NCBI GenBank assembly: GCA_031555955.1
Contig: JAVBTY010000009.1
Location: 74,393 to 138,392 of the forward strand
DNA length: 64,000 nucleotides
Direction of reading: 5' to 3'
DNA from: Azoarcus sp031555955
GTDB taxonomy: Bacteria > Pseudomonadota > Gammaproteobacteria > Burkholderiales > Rhodocyclaceae
This document shows, one piece after another, positions 26,730 through 33,743 of the stretch (its first letter is position 1; every line of letters begins with the position of its first letter). Under the pieces are notes generated by a model. The model saw nothing but the letters and a program-made list of their open reading frames with translations, did no database searches and had not been told where the DNA came from. Position numbers and translations under genes: made by a program.

Positions 26730-27230
26730 TTACGGGCAGACAACCTGCGATCCGGCCGAGGCTCTTCCCGTTGGTGTAACAATGATCTCGCGTCCCCGCC
26801 ACTCTCCCGCATCACACGGCACGGGGAATACAGTCAGCGTCGCGCCGTCGGCCGGAGCCGTCATATCGCCAAGCCGCCCGAATATAAACTGACCAGCATT
26901 CGCTGTGATCGCCGCACCCTGCGCCAGGGCGCCAACCTGGATTGTCGTGGCGGCCGCACATGCTCCATCTCCTGTTGACACGCACCATCCATCTTCAAAC
27001 GATGCCACTGCCACGGTAGCGCCATTTCCAGTTAGGCTGACCGTTACATCACGGCGGATGGCCTCATCACGCGCAAATTTGAGTGTGGCGATAAAATCGT
27101 TAACCTGCGTCGTCACACGATGATCCCCGATCAGATTCCGGAAGCCCGGGAGAGCCATCGCCCCAAGTATTGCAAGAATGGCAACGGCAACCATCAGCTC
27201 AATCAATGTAAAACCCTTGGACGACGACAT
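26730..27230 (-). CDS. GspH/FimT family pseudopilin (FimU-like)
   Basis: The ATG at 27230 is preceded by ggag at 7 bases and gives a 166-residue protein, MSSSKGFTLIELMVAVAILAIL, with a very short leader and Glu at +5. An ATG at 27251 would add seven residues without a ribosome-binding site. The globular part contains the family block FIATLKFARDEAIRRDVTVSL, two central Cys in GWCVSTGDGAC, and the C-terminal ITPTGR-like IVTPTGRASAGSQVVC. It probably corresponds to FimU, which links the tip complex to the major pilin. It is the second FimT/GspH-type gene in a row. Confidence 0.9.
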   Translation of the reverse strand: MSSSKGFTLIELMVAVAILAILGAMALPGFRNLIGDHRVTTQVNDFIATLKFARDEAIRRDVTVSLTGNGATVAVASFEDGWCVSTGDGACAAATTIQVGALAQGAAITANAGQFIFGRLGDMTAPADGATLTVFPVPCDAGEWRGREIIVTPTGRASAGSQVVCP

Positions 27231-27333
27231 GACGTGACTCCATTTGTTCATGGTTATATTGGCTCTTTGTTCCGGGAAAATCCCCCAGCTGCAGAACAGA
27301 CGGTCTGCCGAATGCGATAAACGGTAAAACGCG

Positions 27334-27882
27334 TCAGCAGACATGGGGCACGGAGCGTGGCCGACCAGTAGCGCTGACCACGATCTGATGTCCGGATGCG
27401 CCCGCGCAGAGCGTGATCGTTCCCATTTGCAAGGCATTGTTCGTTTTGAGCGTTGTGCCCGACGCCACATACGACACATAATCGGCGACAGGCGTATTGC
27501 CTGTAATCGACAGTCCATGAACAGGGGGCTGAACCAGAAGTATTGTCTCTGAAACATCGCGCAGGGCATTCTGGTCGGGATCATGAAAAATAATCCAGCC
27601 ATGCTGCCAGCCGATGCCTTTCCCGCAGGTTTGCCCGTCCTGGCTGGTGCATAACGTTACCCGAGAGTCGCGCCGGATCGCTTCTGAACGCGTTAACGCC
27701 AGCGCGCCAAGCAGTTCGTTTCCCGTAACGCTGGCACGATGTTCGCGTAAGAGCGCTTCAAATGACGGCAGCGCCATCCCCGCGAGTAGCGCCACAATGG
27801 CAAGCGTTACCAGCAGCTCCATCAACGTCATGCCTGCTTCATCAGATCTGCTCCCTGAAACACTCCTCCTTTCCACCCCCAT
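27334..27882 (-). CDS. fimT: GspH/FimT family pseudopilin (FimT-like), first gene of the minor-pilin block
   Basis: The ATG at 27882 follows a gggggg run and gives 182 residues. A GTG four codons upstream is also possible. The leader is long (about 17 residues, RRSVSGSRSDEAG) and leads into MTLMELLVTLAIVALLAGMALP, with Met instead of Phe at +1 and Glu at +5. ELLGALALTRSEAIRRDSRVTL is the FimT/GspH block. The C-terminus VVSATGRPRSVPHVC matches the neighbouring pilin. It opens the co-directional run fimT, fimU-like, pilV, pilW, pilX, pilY1, pilY2-like and pilE. The upstream gap from 27883 to 27990 probably carries the promoter, but I see no convincing sigma-54 or sigma-70 match. Confidence 0.9.
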   Translation of the reverse strand: MGVERRSVSGSRSDEAGMTLMELLVTLAIVALLAGMALPSFEALLREHRASVTGNELLGALALTRSEAIRRDSRVTLCTSQDGQTCGKGIGWQHGWIIFHDPDQNALRDVSETILLVQPPVHGLSITGNTPVADYVSYVASGTTLKTNNALQMGTITLCAGASGHQIVVSATGRPRSVPHVC

Positions 27883-27990
27883 GATGCCCCCCACTGTTCT
27901 GCGTTACTTTTCAGGATGTTATTGCTCCAGCCGCACGAACAATCAGAACTTCTGCCCTGCCTGTTTTTTATCCTCTTTGGCCTGCGTTAC

Positions 27991-28024
27991 AAAAACGAAG
28001 GGCGCACCCGCAGGTGCGCCCTTC
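27991..28024 (-). terminator. Rho-independent terminator ending the arg-yajQ-yjfB transcript
   Basis: A 12-base-pair perfect stem (27997-28008 with 28013-28024) closes a cgca loop. On the minus strand it is followed by five T residues (27995-27991). It begins 22 bases past the stop of the yjfB-like gene and separates this transcript from the pilin block. Confidence 0.9.
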
Positions 28025-28045
28025 ATTGTTACCTGAACATCATCA

Positions 28046-28243
28046 TCAGGCAAAGGTATCGATGACTCCGCCCGCGGTGCCCGCGGGAACCTGTACCGGC
28101 GGCGGAAGCGCCTCCAGCAGCTGCAGTGCGTGGGAGGCACCAATATCCATCGCTTTTTTCAGCACGGAAACAGAAACATCCTGCCGTATCTGGCCTGCCG
28201 CATTGGCGCTGGCAGCTGCCGCAATTGAAGAAACATCCATCAT
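28046..28243 (-). CDS. YjfB-like small 'putative motility protein'
   Basis: A 65-residue protein, MMDVSSIAAAASANAAGQIRQDVSVSVLKKAMDIGASHALQLLEALPPP, ending VIDTFA. This matches the small YjfB family (putative motility protein), known mainly from flagellated bacteria and of unknown biochemical role. A gagggtgtga ribosome-binding region precedes either of two adjacent ATGs (28243 or 28240). It is the last gene before a strong terminator and lies next to, but not in, the type IV pilin block. No flagellar gene is present in this window. Confidence 0.8.
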   Translation of the reverse strand: MMDVSSIAAAASANAAGQIRQDVSVSVLKKAMDIGASHALQLLEALPPPVQVPAGTAGGVIDTFA

Positions 28244-28261
28244 TCACACCCTCAACAGGAT

Positions 28262-28747
28262 TTATTCCCGGAAGTTGCCGAACTGAAGCGGGAAATCGGT
28301 GATTTCCTTTTTCATCAGCGCTATTGCTTCCTGCAGAACATCGCGCTTGCCGCCGGAGACGCGAACCGCATCCCCCTGGATGGCCGCCTGCACCTTGAGC
28401 TTGCTGTCCTTGAGAAGCTTAACGGCCTTTTTCGCCAGATCCTGAGGAACTCCGACACGAACCGTCAATTCCTGTCTGACCTTGTTGCCACCCGCTTTCT
28501 GCAACTCGCCGTATTCGAGGCAGCGTACATCGATTTTTTTTGCGGTCATTTCCGGAAGCAGGATGGCTGTCATCTGGTCAAGCTGGAAGGTGCTATCGCC
28601 ATGCAGGGTCAGGATTTTGTCGCCCTGCTCCACACGCGCATCCGTTCCCTTGAAGTCGTACCGGCCTGAAATCTTGCGGTTCGATACATCGACGGCGTTG
28701 CGTAATGCAACCAGATCAACCTCTGACATGATGTCGAACGACGGCAT
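28262..28747 (-). CDS. yajQ: YajQ family nucleotide-binding protein
   Basis: A 161-residue YajQ: MPSFDIMSEVDLVALRNAVD, then the conserved ISGRYDFKGTDA, and the C-terminal DSKLKVQAAIQGDAVRVSGGKRD and LMKKEITDFPLQFGNFR. The family forms two ferredoxin-like domains. Relatives in Xanthomonas and Pseudomonas bind cyclic di-GMP and modulate transcription, and others bind nucleotides or tRNA. Which applies here is not visible. It lies 17 bases after ppnP. Confidence 0.95.
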   Translation of the reverse strand: MPSFDIMSEVDLVALRNAVDVSNRKISGRYDFKGTDARVEQGDKILTLHGDSTFQLDQMTAILLPEMTAKKIDVRCLEYGELQKAGGNKVRQELTVRVGVPQDLAKKAVKLLKDSKLKVQAAIQGDAVRVSGGKRDVLQEAIALMKKEITDFPLQFGNFRE

Positions 28748-28764
28748 GATGCCCTCCCTGCATG

Positions 28765-29088
28765 TCAGCCAAAATGACAGATGTAATGGTAAGGCTCGCC
28801 AGTCACCTCAATATCGAAGCTGGAATTGCCCGGGACATGAAAACGGTCACCCGCACCACAGGTTTTCCAGCCGCTTTCCCCTTTCAGCCTTACGCGGCAG
28901 CTTCCAGCAACGCCTTCCATGATTTCCGGCGCACCCGTATTGAAAGTCAGGATTGAGGGCAGGATGACGCCGACCGATTTTTTTTCGCCATTCGCAAACT
29001 GGATGCCGTGGCTGACGCATTTGCCATCGAAATAAACGTTTGCCCTGGTGGTTACAGTTACATCGCCAATATTTTCAGTCGCGCCCAT
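28765..29088 (-). CDS. ppnP: Pyrimidine/purine nucleoside phosphorylase PpnP
   Basis: A 107-residue single-domain cupin of the former DUF1255 family. The blocks are NVYFDGKCVSHGIQFANGEKKSVGVILP, FNTGAPEIMEGVAGSCRV, GDRFHVPGNSSFDI and the C-terminal PYHYICHF, all typical. PpnP phosphorolyses several nucleosides to base plus ribose-1-phosphate. It sits 11 bases after the DUF2788 gene in the arg transcript. Confidence 0.93.
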   Translation of the reverse strand: MGATENIGDVTVTTRANVYFDGKCVSHGIQFANGEKKSVGVILPSILTFNTGAPEIMEGVAGSCRVRLKGESGWKTCGAGDRFHVPGNSSFDIEVTGEPYHYICHFG

Positions 29089-29099
29089 GTCTGATCCTT

Positions 29100-29330
29100 T
29101 TATTCAATGCCCATTATTTTCTGGATGAAGCCTTTGGCGATGAAGCCGACAAAACCAAGTCCAAGCGCGATGAAGAGCCACACCGTTCCATATTTTCCCG
29201 CCCTGGATTCCCGCGCCAGATTGCCGATGATAAAGAGCATGTAAAGAATCAGGGCGGTGAAACAGATTTTGAGGGAAAGGTCTTCGAACTCCGCCATTGT
29301 CAGTCCGAACAGCAGCGGCTCATTTCCCAT
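29100..29330 (-). CDS. DUF2788 small membrane protein
   Basis: A 76-residue protein with two membrane helices (LKICFTALILYMLFIIGNLA and TVWLFIALGLGFVGFIAKGF) joined by the family signature ESRAGKYGT. Function is unknown. The ATG at 29330 overlaps the argG TAA by one base (TAATG), a coupling arrangement. An internal ATG at 29297 would give a shorter form closer to some relatives. Confidence 0.85.
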   Translation of the reverse strand: MGNEPLLFGLTMAEFEDLSLKICFTALILYMLFIIGNLARESRAGKYGTVWLFIALGLGFVGFIAKGFIQKIMGIE

Positions 29331-30568
29331 TACGCCCCCTGCTTCCGCCCCGTTTTTGCATTGGCCGCAATCCGCATCCGCAGCGCATTGAGCCGGATAA
29401 AACCATGGGCGTCTTTCTGGTTGTAGGCGCCCTGATCATCCTCAAAGGTGGCGATGGTGGGATCGAACAGCGAATCCGCCTTCGAATCCCGCGCAACCAC
29501 AATGACATTGCCTTTATACAGCTTGATCCGCACCCAGCCATTCGCCGCCTGCTGCGTCGTGTCGATCAGGGCCTGCAGGGCGCGACGCTCGGGGCTCCAC
29601 CAGTAGCCGTTATAAATCAGGCTGGCGTAGCGCGGCATGAGGTCGTCCTTGAGGTGTGCGACCTCACGGTCCAGCGTGATCGACTCGATCGCCCGGTGCG
29701 CCTTGAGCAGAATCGTACCTCCGGGGGTTTCGTAGCAGCCGCGGCTCTTCATGCCGACGTAGCGGTTTTCCACCAGATCGAGGCGGCCGATACCGTGCTT
29801 CCCGCCGGTTTCATTAAGCCGGGCCAGCAGCTCATGCGCTTTCATGCGCACGCCATTGATCGAAACCAGATCGCCATGCTCGAATTCGAGATCAAGATAT
29901 TCGGCGGCATCCGGCGCTGCCTCCGGAGAGACGGTCCAGCGCCACATATCTTCTTCTGCTTCGGCAGAGGGGTTTTCGAGGTGACGCCCTTCATAGGAGA
30001 TATGCAGCAGATTGGCGTCCATGGAATACGGCGAACCGCCCTGGCGGTGCTTCATCTCAATCGGGATTCCAGCCTTTTCGGCGTAGGCAAGCAGCTTTTC
30101 GCGCGACAGCAGATCCCATTCACGCCACGGAGCGATCACTTTCACATTCGGCATCAGCGCGTAATAACCAAGTTCGAAACGGACCTGGTCGTTACCCTTG
30201 CCAGTAGCGCCGTGCGAAACGGCATCCGCCTGGGTCTGGCGCGCAATCTCGATCTGCCGCCTGGCGATCAGCGGGCGCGCGATCGAGGTGCCAAGCAGAT
30301 ATTCGCCTTCATAAACGGTATTGGCGCGAAACATTGGAAAGACAAAGTCGCGGACGAATTCCTCACGCAGATCGTCGATGAAAATATTTTCTGCCCTGAT
30401 ACCAGCCTTGAGCGCTTTCTGGCGCGCGGGTTCAAGTTCCTCGCCCTGCCCGAGGTCGGCGGTGAATGTGACCACCTCGCACCGGTAGGTATCCTGTAGC
30501 CACTTGAGAATAACCGAGGTATCCAGGCCACCCGAGTAGGCAAGCACCACTTTTTTCACGTCGCTCAT
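29330..30568 (-). CDS. argG: Argininosuccinate synthase
   Basis: ArgG joins citrulline and aspartate with ATP, the penultimate step of arginine synthesis. The 412-residue length fits. The N-terminal P-loop is AYSGGLDTSV (residues 9-18). SHGATGKGNDQVRFE supplies substrate-binding residues, and SPYSMDANLLHIS and TPGGTILLKAHRAIES are conserved. It starts 23 bases after argF and is followed, overlapping, by DUF2788. Confidence 0.97.
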   Translation of the reverse strand: MSDVKKVVLAYSGGLDTSVILKWLQDTYRCEVVTFTADLGQGEELEPARQKALKAGIRAENIFIDDLREEFVRDFVFPMFRANTVYEGEYLLGTSIARPLIARRQIEIARQTQADAVSHGATGKGNDQVRFELGYYALMPNVKVIAPWREWDLLSREKLLAYAEKAGIPIEMKHRQGGSPYSMDANLLHISYEGRHLENPSAEAEEDMWRWTVSPEAAPDAAEYLDLEFEHGDLVSINGVRMKAHELLARLNETGGKHGIGRLDLVENRYVGMKSRGCYETPGGTILLKAHRAIESITLDREVAHLKDDLMPRYASLIYNGYWWSPERRALQALIDTTQQAANGWVRIKLYKGNVIVVARDSKADSLFDPTIATFEDDQGAYNQKDAHGFIRLNALRMRIAANAKTGRKQGA

Positions 30569-30591
30569 GATTCATCCAGTTCCGTTTCTGT

Positions 30592-31521
30592 TCAGCTTTC
30601 GTCCACGCGCCCGAGCACGAGGTATTCCATCAATGCTTTCTGCACATGCAGGCGGTTTTCCGCCTCATCCCAGACTACCGACTGAGGCCCGTCGATAACT
30701 CCGGCAGTAACCTCTTCGCCCCGGTGCGCCGGCAGGCAATGCATAAAGAGGGCATCCGCACGCGCGACGCCCATCATTTCTTCATCCACGCACCAGTCGG
30801 CAAAATCCTTCTTTCGCGCTTCGTTTTCCGCCTCGAACCCCATCGACGTCCATACGTCAGTGGTCACCAGATCGGCATCACGGCAGGCGTCCATCGGATC
30901 AGCAAACTGCTCAAAGTGCCCGGTTCCATCCAGACCGGTACGTTCAGGTTCCACCTCATACCCGGGCGGCGTCGATACGCGGACATTGAAATCCAGCAGC
31001 TCCGCAGCCTGCAGCCACGTGCTGCACATGTTGTTGGAATCACCAACCCATGCGACCGTTTTGCCCCGGATGCTGCCGCGATGTTCGATGTAGGTAAAAA
31101 TATCCGCCAGTATCTGGCAGGGGTGATATTCATTGGTGAGGCCGTTGATAACCGGCACACGCGAATTGCGGGCGAAGCGTTCGATCACATCCTGTTCAAA
31201 GGTACGGATCATGACGATATCGCTCATGCGCGAAATCACCTGCGCCGCATCTTCGACCGGTTCGCCACGGCCCAGCTGCGAATCGCGCGTATTGAGGTAA
31301 ATCGCCGAGCCGCCCAGCTGCTGCATGCCCGCTTCGAACGAGAGGCGCGTGCGTGTGCTCGCCTTTTCGAAAATCATCACCAGGGTGCGATCGAACAATG
31401 GATGGTGAGGTTCATAGCGCTTGAACCTGTCCTTGATCCATTGTGTACGTCCGAACAGATAGCCGTACTCTTCGTACGAAAAATCCCTGAACTGCAGATA
31501 ATGCCTGAGCGCGGCGGTCAT
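30592..31521 (-). CDS. argF: Ornithine carbamoyltransferase
   Basis: ArgF makes citrulline from ornithine and carbamoyl phosphate. The 309-residue protein has the carbamoyl-phosphate loop S55-T-R-T-R59, the HPCQILADIFT block, the ornithine-side motif DVWTSMGFE and the catalytic HCLPAHRGEEV. The ATG overlaps the argD stop by four bases (ATGA). Together with argD and argG it forms an arginine operon. Confidence 0.97.
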   Translation of the reverse strand: MTAALRHYLQFRDFSYEEYGYLFGRTQWIKDRFKRYEPHHPLFDRTLVMIFEKASTRTRLSFEAGMQQLGGSAIYLNTRDSQLGRGEPVEDAAQVISRMSDIVMIRTFEQDVIERFARNSRVPVINGLTNEYHPCQILADIFTYIEHRGSIRGKTVAWVGDSNNMCSTWLQAAELLDFNVRVSTPPGYEVEPERTGLDGTGHFEQFADPMDACRDADLVTTDVWTSMGFEAENEARKKDFADWCVDEEMMGVARADALFMHCLPAHRGEEVTAGVIDGPQSVVWDEAENRLHVQKALMEYLVLGRVDES

Positions 31522-32711
31522 GAGCGGGAGTCCCCCCTGGTCCCGGACAGAAAATCGCGGATCAGCGGCGCCAGCGCATCCACCAGCCTCTGCGCATCCG
31601 GCAGCGTAAATATCAAAGGCGGCAGCAGCCGGATAACGCGTTCAGCGGTCACGTTGATCAGCAAACCGTTCGCCAGCGCAGTCGCGACCAGATCGCCGCA
31701 GGGGCGGTCGAGTTCAATGCCGATCATCAGCCCACGGCCACGGATATCGATTACTCCGGCAACTCCGGCAAACGCCTTGCCCAGACCAGTACGGATCGCA
31801 TCGCCGGTGCGCACCGCGTTATCGAGCAGCCCCTCATCGGCGATGGCATCCAGGGTTGCAAGCGCGGCGGCGCACGCAAGAGGATTACCGCCAAACGTGC
31901 TGCCGTGGTTCCCGATGCCGAACAGCCCCGCCGCTGCTCCCGCAGCCACACAGGCTCCGACCGGCACCCCGGATCCCAGCCCCTTGGCCAGCGTCATGAC
32001 ATCCGGCCGGATCCCGGCATGCTGCCAGCCGAACCATTTCCCGGTACGGCCCAAGCCACACTGCACCTCGTCGCACACCAGAAGCCAGCCGCATTCATCG
32101 CACAGCTGACGCAATTCGCGCAGGAAAGGCTCATCAGCAGAATTGACGCCGCCTTCTCCCTGAATCACTTCCAGCATGACTGCAACCACATTGTGGTTGT
32201 GGCTGGCGATCTGCCGGATCGCGTCGATATTTCTGTACGGCACCCTCAGGAATCCCGCGACCAGCGGTTCAAAGCCCGCCTGGGCCTTACGGTTACCCGT
32301 AGCCGAGAGCGTTGCCAGCGTCCGCCCATGGAAAGCGTTTTCCATCACAACAATCGTTGGCTGCGCAACGCCCTTGCGGTGGCCATGGAAGCGGGCAAGC
32401 TTGATGGCGGCCTCATTCGCCTCGCACCCGGAATTGCAGAGAAAAACCTCCTCCATTCCAGACAGCGCGGCAATCCGGTCGGCAAGACGCTCCTGCAACG
32501 GGATACGGTACAGATTCGACGTATGCAGCACTCTTGCGGCCTGTTCGGCGATCGCCCGCACCAAGTGCGGGTGAGCGTGTCCAAGCGTTGAAACGGCAAT
32601 CCCGGAAAGCGCATCGAGATAACGCCTGCCGGTTTCGTCGTAAAGCCATACGCCATCCCCGTGTGTAAAAGACACGGGAAGCCGGGCGTAGGTGTTCATG
32701 ACATGGGACAT
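31518..32711 (-). CDS. argD: Acetylornithine aminotransferase
   Basis: ArgD is a class III PLP aminotransferase converting N-acetylglutamate semialdehyde to acetylornithine. The 397-residue protein has YLDALSGIAVSTLGHAHPHLV, the PLP phosphate site CNSGCEANEAAIKLAR, LLVCDEVQCGLGRTG with the PLP-contacting Asp, and the Schiff-base Lys in DVMTLAKGLGSGVP. Two ATGs are possible, 32711 (MSHVM) and 32699 (MNTYARL), neither with a strong ribosome-binding site. A hairpin with a T-run lies in its leader just upstream. It may also serve in lysine synthesis as DapC, as dual-function ArgD enzymes do. Confidence 0.95.
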   Translation of the reverse strand: MSHVMNTYARLPVSFTHGDGVWLYDETGRRYLDALSGIAVSTLGHAHPHLVRAIAEQAARVLHTSNLYRIPLQERLADRIAALSGMEEVFLCNSGCEANEAAIKLARFHGHRKGVAQPTIVVMENAFHGRTLATLSATGNRKAQAGFEPLVAGFLRVPYRNIDAIRQIASHNHNVVAVMLEVIQGEGGVNSADEPFLRELRQLCDECGWLLVCDEVQCGLGRTGKWFGWQHAGIRPDVMTLAKGLGSGVPVGACVAAGAAAGLFGIGNHGSTFGGNPLACAAALATLDAIADEGLLDNAVRTGDAIRTGLGKAFAGVAGVIDIRGRGLMIGIELDRPCGDLVATALANGLLINVTAERVIRLLPPLIFTLPDAQRLVDALAPLIRDFLSGTRGDSRS

Positions 32712-32737
32712 GGATGAATCCAGTCAAAACGGAACTG

Positions 32738-32769
32738 AAAAACGCGCACGGCGGCAAAGGCCGCCGTGC
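32738..32769 (-). terminator. Terminator/attenuator-like hairpin in the argD leader
   Basis: A perfect 10-base-pair GC-rich stem (32746-32755 with 32760-32769) with a four-base loop is followed on the minus strand by gcg and five T residues (32742-32738). It ends 26 bases before the argD ATG. No minus-strand gene lies upstream that it could terminate, since the next gene is the divergent DUF3579. It is therefore more naturally an attenuator in the arg leader. Function is inferred from shape and position only. Confidence 0.65.
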
Positions 32770-32855
32770 AGGAAATCAGGTTTTCTTTTTAATGTTAAGC
32801 CAAAACGGGAAGAAATGTAAGCTCGCCCGAAACAGGCGCATGCCGGGCAGCTTTC

Positions 32856-32864
32856 TGCTAGAAT
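32856..32864 (+). promoter_or_regulatory. Extended -10 element for the DUF3579 gene
   Basis: TGC-TAGAAT (32856-32864) fits an extended -10 promoter. It lies 83 bases upstream of the DUF3579 ATG. No good -35 is seen, as expected for extended -10 promoters. The adjoining ctagaatccgc context also occurs before ilvE. Confidence 0.5.
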
Positions 32865-32947
32865 CCGCACCCATTTCGTGCAGCGCCAGTCAATCAGATA
32901 TATCACTAACAAACAAGCCGCACGCCACAGCCGCCAAGGCATGACAT

Positions 32948-33232
32948 ATGAATCAAAACATAGAAAGCTTTGTCATCGTCGGGGTTACACAGGAGGGGAA
33001 AAAGTTCCGTCCCAGCGACTGGGCGGACCGCCTGTGCGGCACCATGTCGGCTTTCGGATCTGATCACCGGATGATGTACTCCCCTTACGTCCGCCCCGGC
33101 AGCACCGAAAAAGGGGAAAAGACGGTTATCGTCGATGCGCGGCTTTATGATATCGAGCCGCTCGCATACAAGTTTCTTGTCCACTTTGCTGCCGATAACA
33201 ATCTCCGGGTAGACAAGACAGAAAATCCATAA
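32948..33232 (+). CDS. DUF3579 domain protein
   Basis: A 94-residue soluble protein, MNQNIESFVIVGVTQEGKKFRPSDWADRLCGTMSAFG, continuing with MMYSPYVRPG and VVDARLYDIEPLAYKFLVHFA-like blocks. These are the hallmarks of DUF3579, a small betaproteobacterial family of unknown function. The tail lists residues IEPLAYKF and DNNLRVDK. It starts after aagg at 8 bases and diverges from argD, next to rpsT. A bidirectional terminator follows. Confidence 0.88.
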   Translation: MNQNIESFVIVGVTQEGKKFRPSDWADRLCGTMSAFGSDHRMMYSPYVRPGSTEKGEKTVIVDARLYDIEPLAYKFLVHFAADNNLRVDKTENP

Positions 33233-33251
33233 TTCAGGATTCCCGGCGCAC

Positions 33252-33280
33252 AAAAAAGCGGCTCTCCTGGAGCCGCTTTT
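33252..33280. terminator. Bidirectional terminator between DUF3579 and rpsT
   Basis: agcggctc (33257-33264) pairs with gagccgct-type bases at 33270-33277. The stem is flanked by six A on the left and four T on the right, so it reads as an intrinsic terminator from both sides. It lies between the convergent stops of the DUF3579 gene (33232) and rpsT (33302). Confidence 0.88.
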
Positions 33281-33301
33281 CACACCTTCTGCCTGATCCG
33301 C

Positions 33302-33568
33302 TCAGCCTGCCATTGCTTTTACTGCGGCAGACAGACGGCTCTTGTGGCGGGCGGCCTTGTTTTTGTGAATGATGTTCTTGTCGGCAATGCTGTCGATGGT
33401 GCTCATCGAAGCACGGAAAACGGTTTGCGCCGCCGGCTTGTCGCCACCCGCGACAGCCTTGCGCACGGCCTTGATCGCAGTCCGCAGGCGCGAACGCAGG
33501 CTGGCGTTATGGGCGCGGGCCTTGGTCGCCTGGCGGGCACGTTTGCGGGCTTGTGCCGAATTGGCCAT
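33302..33568 (-). CDS. rpsT: 30S ribosomal protein S20
   Basis: 88 residues, MANSAQARKRARQATKARAHN, Lys/Arg/Ala-rich with the conserved S20 blocks SLRSRLRTAIKAVRKAV and IDSIADKNIIHKNKAARHKSRL. It binds 16S rRNA in the small subunit. It has its own promoter upstream and terminator downstream, so it is a monocistronic unit as in most proteobacteria. Confidence 0.97.
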   Translation of the reverse strand: MANSAQARKRARQATKARAHNASLRSRLRTAIKAVRKAVAGGDKPAAQTVFRASMSTIDSIADKNIIHKNKAARHKSRLSAAVKAMAG

Positions 33569-33610
33569 AAATATGCTTCCTGTCTGGTTTTCGTTTGTAG
33601 AAAGCGCAGA

Positions 33611-33639
33611 ATTCTATTCACTTGCACCAAAAATTGCAA
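33611..33639 (-). promoter_or_regulatory. rpsT: Sigma-70 promoter of rpsT
   Basis: On the minus strand TTGCAA (33639-33634) and TAGAAT (33616-33611) are separated by exactly 17 bases. The -10 lies 42 bases upstream of the rpsT ATG, giving a short leader with an aggaag ribosome-binding site. Confidence 0.75.
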
Positions 33640-33743
33640 GCAGGCGGTTTCCCTTTCCGTGCGCCGACAGAATGCTGATTTCCTCTGCCATCCGCCAGCC
33701 CGCTATCATGCGGCCCTTTCATCCACTATCCACAGCACCCTGC

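Noticed and set aside
27899..27990. Direct repeat ctgcgttac (27899-27907 and 27982-27990) flanking the gap before fimT
   Set aside because: Only nine bases long, with no mobile-element features between the copies. It could be chance.
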